A DNA stretch of 64,000 nt from Favolaschia claudopus (lineage: Eukaryota; Basidiomycota; Agaricomycetes; Agaricales; Mycenaceae), in NCBI GenBank assembly GCA_037176885.1, contig JAWWNJ010000022.1, forward strand, positions 372,001 through 436,000. Reading direction: 5' to 3'. The notes under the pieces are model-generated. The model ran no database searches. It was given only the letters and a program-made list of their open reading frames with translations, and was not told where the DNA came from. Shown here in pieces: positions 11,348-22,835 of the stretch; within the stretch, counting starts at the first letter, position 1; every line of letters begins with the position of its first letter. The position numbers and the translations under genes were made by a program.

Positions 11348-12463
11348 TTATGCTAGGTCGATCACAGTTTCCGACAAGACTGTGTCCGTCTGGCCGCGGA
11401 CAGTGTTGATACGTATTTTCTTCGGCTTCGGATTGCGGGAGATGTTGAGTAGATCGCGTGCATGTTTCACACAATCGTCCAGTGGTGGAAATCGCTGATT
11501 GTCGTTCGTACGATGCGCAAACTCGAGATAACACAAGTTTGTCATCGTTCGCATGAAGCTAAAATCGTCCTGAGAAGAGATAAGATCGAAAGTCCTGACG
11601 GGAAGTACGAGTTTTAACCGACTTCAAACAACGTGGTGCGCAAGATGAGACGCTCGATATTCGGAGTCGTCACGGCAATCCCTATCGAAGGTTTATTATT
11701 TTATTACGAGTCATGCAGGGAGTATCTGGCACGCACAGCCTATCATTACACGCGAGAAACCACCGTAAGTGACTTGTTCCAGGTGAGGGCAGTAGACTTT
11801 AGCTGCCTCCATGAGCCTGAACCCAGCTGTTGGTCGATCCTCTCCGCAGAGGAGGCTGCGGACGTTGGGAAAAGACGGCAGAACCGGGGCGAGAAGATCT
11901 GGGAGGACCAGCATCTTTACTGACGGAAATGAATATGGCCGAAACGCGGTATAAAGATACTCGAATGCTCCCGGTGCGTCTGCACTTGGAGGACGGTCGG
12001 TTCTCAAGGAAACGATTTTGATGCTCTCGAGGTTCGGGCAGGCATGAATGCAGGACAGAAAGGCTTCAGCACAGGATGAATTTCTGAGCGCTGGACCGTG
12101 CAATGACAGCGATATTAACCTATGCATAGGTCAATGTACTTTGATTTTGATAAAGTAAAAACATTACTATACTCACTTGACATGCTCAAGCAGATATTTG
12201 GCAGATACAATCTCCCTCATCCGGAGCTCCAAGACCGTCATCTCCCCATCGAAAAAGCCGTCAACTAGCGACCATAGATGGGGAAGGAAAACTCCGCGAA
12301 AAAGCTGGCAGGTTTGTGACAGTGCACGGCTTGTGGCAATCTGGGTCAGGCGCTCCTTGTGTTGACCAAAATAAGCAAGCGGCAAGTCCAACATCCACGA
12401 GGAGATTTCCAGCATAAGCTCCGCTGGGAGCTGGGGGATAGAATTCGGTGTTTGCTTGGACAT
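11348..12463 (-). CDS. F-box protein (short, multi-exon)
   Basis: Exon 1 (12463 to 12177) encodes MSKQTPNSIPQLPAELMLEI, an F-box (LPAELMLEISSWMLDL ... ATSRALSQTCQLFRGVFLPHL). The intron ending near 12121 splices phase-correctly into K-LISLSLHGPALRN and a repeat-like region (CPNLESIKIVSL, FPSVKMLVLP, FPNVRSLL). After one or more small exons the product ends MTNLCYLEFAHRTNDNQRF ... ETVIDLA with stop at 11348. Expected role is substrate recognition in an SCF ubiquitin ligase, as in other fungal F-box proteins; substrate unknown. Borders of the middle exons (11560-11720) are uncertain. Confidence 0.7.
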
Positions 12464-13602
12464 GGGAGAAGCTGAGAGAGTTACACCGTATACACGTTAC
12501 CATCACTGGATCAGCCCAGATCCGTGATTAATCGCGATCACGTTGGTTTTGCATGACTTCTTGTACACGTTCTTCTCAAAGATAACCAACTAAACTGAAG
12601 AACATCAGGTAAGTAGCCGGTTTGATCAATCAAGGTACGTTTGCAATGGCAAGGCCAGAGATCTCCTTCAATCTCTGGAAAAATATTCGAGTCCCAATCC
12701 AGTCCGAGTTGAGTCCGACTCACCGTTCATCTCGGAGCAGTCAGGAATCCGCCAGTACAACACTCTGGAAATTGCTGCCGACAACGACATAGTTGAACGC
12801 GGACGACAATCCGTTAAGGTAGAGCTAGTCAAACAAACAAAGTAAAACTATCCTCTCAGCGCCCGAAGACCAGCCGGATCGTCGTCGTTTGTGTGCACTC
12901 GGGCGAGACGGGATTTTTCCGGTCGCAGCACAAAAGTGTACGGCAGGGGAGGTCATCGAAGAAAGTAGGGCATGAGGATCCTCTTTAGCACGGCGGTGAG
13001 AAACAGATTGTTTCCAAATGCGTCTCGGATTTTTTATATTTGAAGATCCAGATTTGAATTCAAGTTCGCTAGGAAGCGTATATTTTAAAAGTTTTTCGAA
13101 GGGAGGCGTCGAATCCTCCTATTTTTGTACAGCAGTCCAGTCGCCTCGCACTGCGCAGTGAATTCAATTTATGGTTGAAAATTTCATTCAAACCGTTGAA
13201 GCTGAAGATACCAACGCAAATATGGGAGTAATCTAGTGCTGATAAGTAAGAGTGACTTAGACGCGCGCCCTGATTCCAACGTGTATTCTTGTATTAAGCC
13301 CTTGTTGAGCAAAATACTTATAAGGACCGCCTTGTTCTTTGGCGCCGGGCGCTTCACAGTGATTGATGGCGGAGATTCCCGACCCAACTCTCTTTCCGCC
13401 ACCACCTTCCTTGTTCCTGCTTTCGATACCTTGCTGGATTTCTCGGGGTTTCGAATGTCTTCCCTCTAACCTCGTCTCGGACTCCAATTCGATATTTCGG
13501 ATTTCCGTTCGACATCTCCACGCGATTCGAATTCTCTGAAGAGACAAGCAGCCTCGTGTCCTAAATCTGATCTGTGGGCGCCGCACACCCTTTCTTCCGT
13601 CC
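12464..13602. other. intergenic, divergent promoters
   Basis: Separates the F-box gene (reading left) from the DUF6699-type gene (reading right). Frames on both strands are short and no conserved motif is seen. Confidence 0.5.
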
Positions 13603-14818
13603 ATGGATCCACGTACGTTTGAATGGCCACCGTACAAGAGAGCACGCAATATCAGTAACTTCGTGGACCCATGGATCCCTCCTACACCAGATTTCTTGCC
13701 AGCTCACACAGTTTGGCCTAAAGTTGCGGTCAACGGCGACGAAGTCCCTAATGAGCCGATATCGTCCAGTCCGCGAAAAAAGTTTTCCGAGGCATTACGG
13801 AAGGTTTTTAAACTCAAACGCAATGGTACCAGTTAGTTCAATTCTTCATTCTAAGTTCGCGCAGGTTGATTGATACGTGCGCAGCGACGGATTCGCCCCG
13901 AGAGAATATTCATGGGGCGGACGTTGACTTCCATCATCACAAAGAGAGAAGCGATATCTGGGCTCTCAGCTTTGAAGATGTCCCCGAATCCCGATGGCGG
14001 GCGTATGGCTTGTATAGATGGCCCACAGTCAACGGGATTGAGGTACATAACTCGGCTGGAGAAAATAGTAGTAAGTGCGACCTCAATATCGCAATTTCTT
14101 CATATTGATATGATAATTTACTCCAGCCCCAAGCCCAACACCTTATCGTCAGCTCCAACTGGGCGAAGAAGTCGACTACGACGCGCTGATGCGAAATTTG
14201 TGTAGTCCGGGGGGCATGACGCTATACCCCGAGCGCTGGATCCGCGGCCTCAAACACCCTTCGCTCCCTCCCGAACCCGCCGACTGGCGGCTTCCAGACC
14301 GCGGTCAACCCCTCCCCTTCCCCTGGGAATGCCAGCTGAACAGAAACCTCAAACGCTCTGTCTCGGGCACCGCACCTCTATTCTGGAATATCCAACGCCG
14401 GGATCAAGTTATGTGGGGCGGCCCCGAAAACATCTGCATCCCAATCAGCAACTCAGAAATCGCAGAGCCCGCGACGTACCCTCTCATAACACACATGTTC
14501 ATCAGTGCGGTCGCTTGCGCCGATGCGGGCTTCCCCTGGAAGTTCCTTATAATTAATCCGAGAGGGATAAAGGTTTTGGATGTCATCGATGCGATACACG
14601 AGAATTTCCACCAGATGGTGTGGCCGCATGAATTTACCAGCTGGAATGAGGACCGGAGGACAAGAGCAGAGTTTGAGTATAAGCTGCGCGGGGGGGAGCT
14701 CAACGCGATGGACGGGCTACGTCGGATTGATTATCTGTGTGGGCAGACTTGTTTTCGTGGGTTGGAGTATAATCCTGACCGGACAGGGTGGATTTTGTAT
14801 GTTGGGCCTCACTGGTGA
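13603..14818 (+). CDS. DUF6699-type basidiomycete protein
   Basis: Three exons join cleanly: MDPRTFEWPPYKRARNISNF... ends at a phase-1 donor near 13824, exon 2 (ATDSPRENIHGADVDFHHHK) follows an acceptor near 13883, and exon 3 resumes at TPSPTPYRQLQLGEEVDYD near 14127. The C-terminal half (APLFWNIQRR ... ATYPLITHMFISAV ... PWKFLIINPRGIKVLDVIDA, IHENFHQMV) has the layout of the DUF6699 domain common in mushroom genomes: a leading xLxWDxxxP-like strand, then a PWxxxIxNPxGxTVxDVLxAIHxxL block. Stop at 14818 after YVGPHW. No function is established for the family. Family name is from recall of its motif order, so moderate certainty. Confidence 0.75.
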
Positions 14819-17800
14819 TGCTGCAGATGTGTAGAAGCGATCTTGCTTCAGTTATGACTCTCATGTTGCTATACGTGCTGTTAATGTAGATCTTCAATTG
14901 AAGACGAAATGACCTCAGTTGTGACGTTAAGGGTAGGGGAGGAAAGTATCATGGACATGGGATTTTGCCTTTGCGATTCCGTACAGACCACTTCTCAAAG
15001 TTTGAGCTCTCCTTCAACTAGCAGGACCCTCGGTACTCACAGAACAAGTGATTCGTCGGACTGCACTTCCTGGAACCGCTTACGAAGTTTTCGCCTGTGT
15101 AGTCGCACAGTTTCCTGCGGGATATGCGAACCATATTCCTGTCAAGTCCAACAGATTCCCCACATGCACCCCGCATACTCGTCAGCGCAAGTGCCAACCT
15201 GCAGCATCGTATCGACATACACAACCCGCAACCATCGCAATTTTCTTTTTGTTTAACTTGGTCATTGTTTTGTCCGGTGGGATTCCATTATTTGATGTGT
15301 GCAATCTTTGAAAGGTGTTCTGCGTACTGTACCAATACCATAGGCGACTTTCGCCTGTTCGAATTTTCGGGCGTAGCATCACTATAGCATCACACCCGTA
15401 AACAAGGCCCTCACACCCATCTCGTTCCCATTTCCTCGCTTGCTTCAAGCTCCAGACCTAGACGTGCCTGAAACCATCCCTCTAGCCTCGCGCCAACTTG
15501 GTCCCAGCTGATGGACTGCCTGCGCCGAATTTCGCTGCGTAAAAGAACAGCTCAAAGTTGGCTTGGAGCTCCGAGCTAGCGGGTCTCTCGGTAAATCTCT
15601 CAGCAAATCGAAGACTCTTCCGTCTGAAGGAATATGGCGCCGCCTCCGCCTGATACTACCGCATAAACGTCCTCCGCGACGCCGTCTGTTTCCGGAACGA
15701 GATGAAATGCTTCTGCCGCCGCCGCAGATTTCAGCGATACCCGACCCTGGGCAGAACGTTAAGCTTCCTAGCTTGGAACGTGGCGCTTTCTCAGCGGCGC
15801 TGGCGCGCATTGCGTGTGCCTCAAGAATATGATTGCAGTGGGGTTTTACCGAGATGCGGCGGCGTCCATCATAGACCTTGAGGCGATGGCAGATTCTAAG
15901 GTGACCATCCTCTCGCGCGGACGGCACGGGTGCCACGACTGGATCATCGCTTGAGCATCGACGCTCGCGAAGGGGTTTAGCTCCTGCGCCCTCACGGGAG
16001 AATGGCCTTAGTAATGAAGGACCCGGGTCATAAATCCCAAAGCTATGGGTCAAGGATGGGCTCGAGACGGGTGTATGACGAAGAGGGCGGTCTACGACAA
16101 TACATTAGCATTCACACGAGACGAGAGAACAGCTCAGGCGTACCGTCGACCACTCATTCCGTGTAACTTTCTTCGTGAGTGTATTGAAAGACGAGAAGGT
16201 GAATTGGGACGAAGGAGCCGAAGGCAGATATCGCCGAAAGCCCACAATGATGTCGCCCTCGTCCAGATCCGCGACGTCCCGACAAGCGTAGCTCGAGTGG
16301 GCCTCAACACGCACGACGCATCTGGGTCCCCTCCCATGACCCGTTTCTCAATGATTCGCGAAAGCGATAAAGAGCTTCTCGCCAAGGCTCTACGAGCATC
16401 GAGACACGGTGCCGAGGTACAGATGCCGCCAGCACCTTTGCTGACAAGGTGAAAATATCACCTGCTGCCACGGCTTCGTTTGCATCGCACACGTAGAGGT
16501 CGTGGAGGACAGAGAGAGCAGGAGGGAAGTGCCAGTCGTTGCCGATATAAAGCTGGAAGGGAGAAAATCAGCCTTACAATGCAGAAAAGGAAGCGAACTG
16601 CTCGTACATGACCCATACATTTTCTCTCACACCGTCGTCGATCCTTCGATCTCCCTTCTCTGGCCCGAGGTACGACGTCACGGTCAAGACTGTGCAGAGG
16701 CTACGCGCAAGCCTACCAAGATATCCCGCCATCCGCTCTTCCCGACGCGCTATGCCACTCGTGATGCCAGAAAACGTACACGCCGAATTCGAGCAGTACG
16801 CAGTCTTCATACAGGGAGGCTTGCCACTTGGTAGCAACCGCGGAATCTTCCTTGTTACCGTGAGCTGTGCTGGACGCGAATTCAGCACTGGCAGGCAATG
16901 AGCAGAAGATGAGGACACACCTTGTGCTCGGCCTCGACCCGTCCATCCCCGAAAGATATATACTCCTCGTAAGCACAGTGTCTACGCGTGAAGGAACTAG
17001 GCGCATTCGTTCCGTCGCTCAGCATTCCCTGCCCCTCAGAAACGTACGCGTCATGCACCTTGCGTTAGATATCGAGAAGCATGTCGCTTGCTGTGGAACG
17101 GTCGAAGCAATATCTGCCGCGGTGACTGAACGGAGACTACAGCTGGAACGAGAGGCTGTAATGCGACATCGAGGGGCGGGCTAGTCAGCGAATATAATCG
17201 GCAAAGACCCCATTCACTGCTGACTCCGCCACATCCTAACTCTCGGAGAGGATGGACATGCGAGCGATGATGGTCGCCGGTGAAGGACGAAGGTGAGCGA
17301 TGATCTGTACATGCGATGAGCGAGGATCGACGGGGACGAGGATGGGCGTGCGGCAAGGGCGGGGGTGATGTGCTATATCGAGTATGGGTAGCGAATGCAT
17401 CGGAGAAGCACCGGATTCGCAGCTAGCGGGTGGGTTAGTATCGCGAGGTGGTAAAGGTAGGAGGAGAGAGGACGTACAAGTCGCCGTAGTATCCTCGTCA
17501 AGGTTCGTGCCGGACATGTCCTTCCTTATTTTTCGACGAAACGACAGAAAGTATCTCAACCGGCAAGGAGATATCACCGCCGTCAAGACATGCCTGAAAC
17601 CCGTCTTCACTCCCCCGGCCGAGATCGTTGTAGATCTGGATGTCGAAAAGGCAATCAACCTGTAGGACTCGAAGATCACGTATCGCCGCGCCGACAATAG
17701 TCCCGAGAAAGCATCGGACGATAGTAAACGGTAGGCTCAACAGGAGCGGTGAGACCCCGAGTAGGCTGTGTGCAGACGCTGACAAGCAGATGATGTGCAG

Positions 17801-20505
17801 ATGAAGAAAGGCAGTTTGGCGAGACTCCGAGAACTAACCCCACACCACGAACGGCGAATGCATCTCAGTGGCAGTGGGGATAGCTTGCGAGGTCATGCAG
17901 GAATGCCCTAGGCATGGTGATTCAGCCCTGGTAGAGAAGCGGATTACAGACGACAAACCATTGGCGTGTCGCTCCCAACCACTCAGCCAAGTGGCCTGGC
18001 GAGTGTGCTGCTCTCCAGGGAAAGCAAATTGGACGGAGGGTATTGGCATTGCACAGGCGTACGACTCCGTCGAGCTCCCGTCCTGCTTCCACCCCGAACA
18101 AAGGTATACGCGGCGTCGAATGAAGGGGCTGGGCACAATCATACCCTGCCCCTCCAACACGCGCGTCGTGCAGCTAATTCAGATTTCCACCAGCAGCGTG
18201 TCGCCCTTTAATTCCCCACGATCGGCCGTACGAGCCATCAAAGTACCGGTAGCTAAAAGGATTATAGCTAACAAGCGGGATGGCGGGAATGTCGACATAA
18301 CGCAAGGCAGCGCCAGTTCTGAGTGCGTGGTCGTAGACGGCTACGAACGCGGAGCATCTTCTCCGCGTCGGTGCAGACAAGGTATCCGATATTAGCAGAT
18401 TAGGAGATGCGAACCGATAAATGTCAGTGAAGCGCAGACGGCGAGCGTTGGCGAAAAAGGATGTACGAGAGGCGAGCGAGTACTCGAGACGACGAGGAAG
18501 AGGGGGTGATATGAAGTACACGCAGGAGCGTTGTATGGGTGTTTTGAGAATAGCAAGAGATGCGTTGCATGAGCGTCTGTGTTGGTTGCTGGAAGATGAC
18601 GGGGGTTAGGATCGCGAGATGATGACGGAGGAAGGGCGCATACCGATCAGCAGTGAGATGCTCGTCTTCTCCGGTTCTTCTCCTCCAAGAAGCAGACGGC
18701 GCAACGAAAAGCATCGTCATTCGGATAGACTGTATCCCAGCTTCAAGGGGTCGAGCGTGCCTTCCGCTCCATATACAGTAGCCGGACATCGAAGTCGTCG
18801 AACCCACCAATGAGGACGAGAATCTGAGACACGACGCAGACGCAGAACTTCAGGGACGCTGAGAATCAAAGGCAGTGCCACGGGGAATCGAGAAACAAGT
18901 CCGTATCGTGACAGTGGAGCGAGGCTGGATGACTGGGCCGGGGTGGGTATGCACTTGCGAGGTCGCACCGAGATTCGCTTGATACTATGAGTGAGTCATT
19001 GAGTCAGCTGTGAGAGGGCAAATAGAGGAGGACAGACCTCGACTCGACGCCTCGCTTGCTCATTCGCTTTCACGCACACGAAGTTCACCGAAAGCACGAC
19101 GTATGACCCCAGCCAGGCGGTCATTCTTCTTCGGCCACTGGCGGGAGACGTGACGCGGCTTGTAACACGGACGAAATCATCGCCAAGGAATGCCACCAGA
19201 GATTTTGCCATCCTGTCCCACCGATGTGCACCGCAGTCAACCTTTGCACTCAGTCGGTCTGCCTGGGGCGCGTGGGTCGGTCCACAGTGAAGTCATATAG
19301 TCGGTGCATTGCGAGCACAGGGTCGGTGAAAACGAATTCCGTTTATACGGAGACACGCCAGATCGTGTTCCAAGCATCCGATAGCAAACGATGCGATAAT
19401 CCAGAGACTTGAATCTGCGGACGATACTATGAAGAAATCTGAAGAAAGCAGAAGAAAGCGACAAAAGAATTAGCACCCGAGCCGGGGAAAGGCGACAAGC
19501 ACAGACACACCTCGACGACCGTCAAGGTAATCGTACAGACTGACTTTCCCATCCACGGCTGGGGCGGCTGTCTGAATGACATCCGGTCAATACTGACCCA
19601 GAAAATTGGGTGAAAAATGCGCACCTACACCCGTCGTTTCATCCGAAGCACAGATGCCCCTCTCCTGTAGCAAGTCCACATTACTCATGTCACTGTACTT
19701 CCAACCTTGTTGGAACAGCATGAGTCGGGAACAAAATATGGAAGCAAAGAAAACACGAACGACATCCTGTCGAGAAAAACTGCAGGGCGGGTTTTAAGAA
19801 TTCCAAGACACGCCTCTCGGAATAGTTTCTGCAGCTGCGAGCTCTGAGTCCCCTCCTTGGACAACTCCGAATGCTTTTCTCTGGCAGGCTCCGAGTCTTC
19901 ACTGCTTCAGAAAGTCATCCGAATAGATGAGAGCACTTCGCTTCTTCGGGAGTCCGTTTGTGGAAGAAGTTCAAAATAGAAAGTAAGTCAAGGCCAAATG
20001 AGAGTTTTCCGCTCAGCATAGGGTAAGGCTGAAGTTGACTCATTAAGTGAACGATAGAGCCACGAAGACGACAACAACGAAAAGCGGCCGACATCCTTTG
20101 ATCGGATATGTTCGGGTTTGTTCAAGTTGAAAGTTCGCAGAAAGCAAAACAATCTTGGAACCCGCGCAAACGAGGTACCATCGACTCAAACAGTAAGGAT
20201 AGCTACATCCTCTATCACTGGTACTATTCAGCCAAATTTCATTTGACTCTAAATTCAAACCGTCGAACGTGTGAGTTTGAAATTTCCAGCTCAACCAAAG
20301 CTCAACCAACTCAAATTCAGAGCTGGATCATCCGATGAGAGTTTATGTGATAAATATATAGAGAGACGAAGAAGGAACATAAGTAATCAGGAGCGGTAGT
20401 GATTTTCTTCATACAAATCCTGAACCACATCAACACTCGTGGCACGGCCATCTTCATCCTGAGTATAATTTCAGCACATCGAAAGGAATACGAATCCGTC
20501 GGGAA
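14819..20505. other. 5.7 kb with no supportable gene
   Basis: Many short overlapping frames on both strands, none with a recognisable domain. Between about 15.4 and 19.3 kb the sequence looks rich in CG dinucleotides and in TCG/CGA, giving Arg/Ser-rich translations in all frames. Some minus-strand pieces look protein-like, for example a hydrophobic run GVSPLLLSLPFTIVRCFLGT near 17.7 kb and LYIGNDWHFPPALSVLHDLY near 16.5 kb, but they do not chain into one model. Best described as an unresolved block: an unrecognised heavily spliced gene, decayed genes, or an old element. Confidence 0.4.
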
Positions 20506-22107
20506 TCACTCACACGAGAGATACCTGAGATAAATTTCCATATTCCGACGCTGAATTTCAATATCCCTCGAGATGTTCTTCACTGGCGTTCGGCGAATCC
20601 ACGTACAATCCACCCTTTCCAGAGGCACGACATTATCAATGGCAGCGGCGGCGGCAGGTGTCGGCCAGGGGCTCTTCTTCAGGAACCTAAGCCGCTTGTT
20701 ACTTCTCGATATTATAAGATCGAGTAGTGTGTCCTCCGTCAACCCCGTGGATGAATTACTATTCATGGTGAGTTCTCGTAGACGGGGACAGAGGACCCCA
20801 GCCCCCGATTGCGCCGATTTAAGAGTGAGAGGGAGGATGAATGTCCCGTCTGCCATGCGCAGCCTGGGCGTGTGCACGTACGGCTCCGATTTCAGGTGCA
20901 ATTCTTGTAGATTGGGTATGTCGGCGAGAGCGGAATGAAGGAGAGTGGAGCATATCCTGGCAATGTTGATGCACAGACGCTCGAGGCCGCGAACGAGTGC
21001 GAGAGGGAGAAGAGCCTGGCGGGGGGTTCCATATATGAAGGCATTCTCACAAACCAAATCTAGAGAGCGCAGAGCCGGAAATGCGATGCTGTCGAAGAAG
21101 TACGTGCGGTGCCATCGGGAGACCCTTGTGTAAGTGACCGAAAGCTGCCGGAGCTTCAAGAGCGTGAGCGGCCCGTCGCAAGACTTCTGCTCACTGCTCA
21201 ACGTGAGATCCACAAGCAGGAAGGTGCAGACTTCGATATGCGGACATTGAGCCAGCAAATCTAAAACATTCTCTGCAAATATAGCGAGGGTTGAGAGAGT
21301 GAGATTCGTCAATCCGCCCAACGAGATCGTGCCCTCGCAAGTTTGCGCTCCGTATGGGCTAACAAGGCGACGAAGGCTCGACGTCCCCAAAAGACCCAAC
21401 GGCTTGGCTATACCCACCTGTCCTCCCAGCGTGAAAGTCTCCAACAGTGGAACATCCTCCGGCGTCAATGCCGCAAAATAGTGAGAACACTCTCCGGGAA
21501 GCTGGATCTTCCGCCAGCGAGGGGAAATAGTGACCAAAAGGGCAAATATGGGTGAGAGATTCAAGTCGCAATTCAGTGCGCTGGGGTCCAGCGTGATATC
21601 AAGTGGTACGCCTCCAGAGCGTTGAATCCACCTATCAATAACCCCCACAAATTTGAGGAGGCTATGTGGTTCTAGGATTGGTTGAAAAGCAATCTCCATC
21701 GACGCCCACAACCGTGGAGTTGTCAGTGCGAGATTCCGCCAATATCGCGACACCCGACATAGAATGACTGGTAGCGCTTCGTAGCGAATTCGGAGGCATT
21801 CCGTGCCATGGAGGGCATGCAGGAAGATTTCCCGCATTATGTCGTCTGGGAGGCAATTGATGGGAGCGAGTAACGTCAGGTGTGGGTCGATAAATGCTTT
21901 GAGTTCAGCGCGTCTGCGGGTGGCATCGTCCGATGGAGTTTCAAGACGCGTAAGCTGGGAAAGCTCTTCCTGTGGATCCCGGAGAAATTCTCGAATGCTA
22001 GCACACTGCATGTCGGTTAGAGCAGTATTGGTGTGCAGCAGATGTTGGAAGGGGGATTTCATGGCTGTCGCAGGGGAAGGGGACGTCGTTGGTAGTGATG
22101 TGCCCAT
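20506..22107 (-). CDS. F-box protein, 533 aa
   Basis: Essentially a single-exon gene. A variable N-terminus (to about residue 70) precedes an F-box (about 85-130: PINCLPDDIMREIFLHAL ... LPVILCRVSRYWRNLALTTP, then RLWASMEI), the usual arrangement in Agaricomycete F-box proteins. The remaining 400 residues are leucine-rich (LTNLTLSTLAIFAENVLDLL, ALRSLDLVCENAF, PNLQELHLKSEP, PRLRELTMNS), consistent with an LRR-like substrate-binding region. Predicted SCF ubiquitin-ligase adaptor. At the 3' end CGT-GTGAGT could act as a splice donor; splicing to a downstream AG also brings a stop almost at once, so the C-terminus changes little. Related in plan to the 31368-33011 gene but diverged. Confidence 0.88.
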   Translation of the reverse strand: MGTSLPTTSPSPATAMKSPFQHLLHTNTALTDMQCASIREFLRDPQEELSQLTRLETPSDDATRRRAELKAFIDPHLTLLAPINCLPDDIMREIFLHALHGTECLRIRYEALPVILCRVSRYWRNLALTTPRLWASMEIAFQPILEPHSLLKFVGVIDRWIQRSGGVPLDITLDPSALNCDLNLSPIFALLVTISPRWRKIQLPGECSHYFAALTPEDVPLLETFTLGGQVGIAKPLGLLGTSSLRRLVSPYGAQTCEGTISLGGLTNLTLSTLAIFAENVLDLLAQCPHIEVCTFLLVDLTLSSEQKSCDGPLTLLKLRQLSVTYTRVSRWHRTYFFDSIAFPALRSLDLVCENAFIYGTPRQALLPLALVRGLERLCINIARICSTLLHSALADIPNLQELHLKSEPYVHTPRLRMADGTFILPLTLKSAQSGAGVLCPRLRELTMNSNSSTGLTEDTLLDLIISRSNKRLRFLKKSPWPTPAAAAAIDNVVPLERVDCTWIRRTPVKNISRDIEIQRRNMEIYLRYLSCE

Positions 22108-22835
22108 TTGAAGCTAGCTTATTTCAGGTTATAGTGTGCGATGGAAAGCGCCACAACGTACTTATTCTTTGCCACCACACTCGAAGAATGCCACCAACTC
22201 GGGAGAATGAGAGTCGGAAAACGCGTTGACCGACAAGTCTCGCGTATAAAGGTCGCTGAGGTGAGATACAGGACTTCTAGGATCCGAATCTTGACAGTTT
22301 TATGCGACCGACTGCGTTGGGAGAGGAAGAGTTGAGGAAGAGGGCTTGGTTGCCGTCAACATTTGATCGACTTCCGGATTTAGCAATTGATCCCGGTAGT
22401 CATCACAGTGCCGACTTGCCGGCTATTGTTTCGACTCGGATTCTCACGCATCCGTCACTTTTTTATCCCGGCTTTGTTAGGCTTTGTTCGGCACATGCTT
22501 GGGCCACGCGTAGCATGACTCGTTTATAGCTACAACTTGTTACAAGCACACGTAGGGGTGTATACAATAATACATCTAACTCGATACAAGCGGGCCAAAT
22601 GTGTGAAACAACACAACACCAGGTCGAATTTTGCAAGAAAAGGAAAATGCGCAAGTCTACCTCCAGGTATTAAAGTGATTTGGATTAGAGTAGGGATTCC
22701 GAAACTCGAAGAGAAATCCGCGCTGGCAGCATCTCAAACGGCACATCAGTCGTGTCTATGAATGCTGAACAGAAACCCCGTGGAGGAGAGACAACTGCTG
22801 TGCTGATGCAGTATCATAACGCTGCTGCGTTATCG
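22108..22835. other. intergenic
   Basis: Promoter of the 533-aa F-box gene and the 3' flank of the Zn2Cys6 gene. No coding frame or RNA recognised. Confidence 0.5.

Noticed and set aside
15445..16053. 202-codon minus-strand frame
   Set aside because: Arg/Ser-rich, no family resemblance, and a competing frame over the same bases looks as good.
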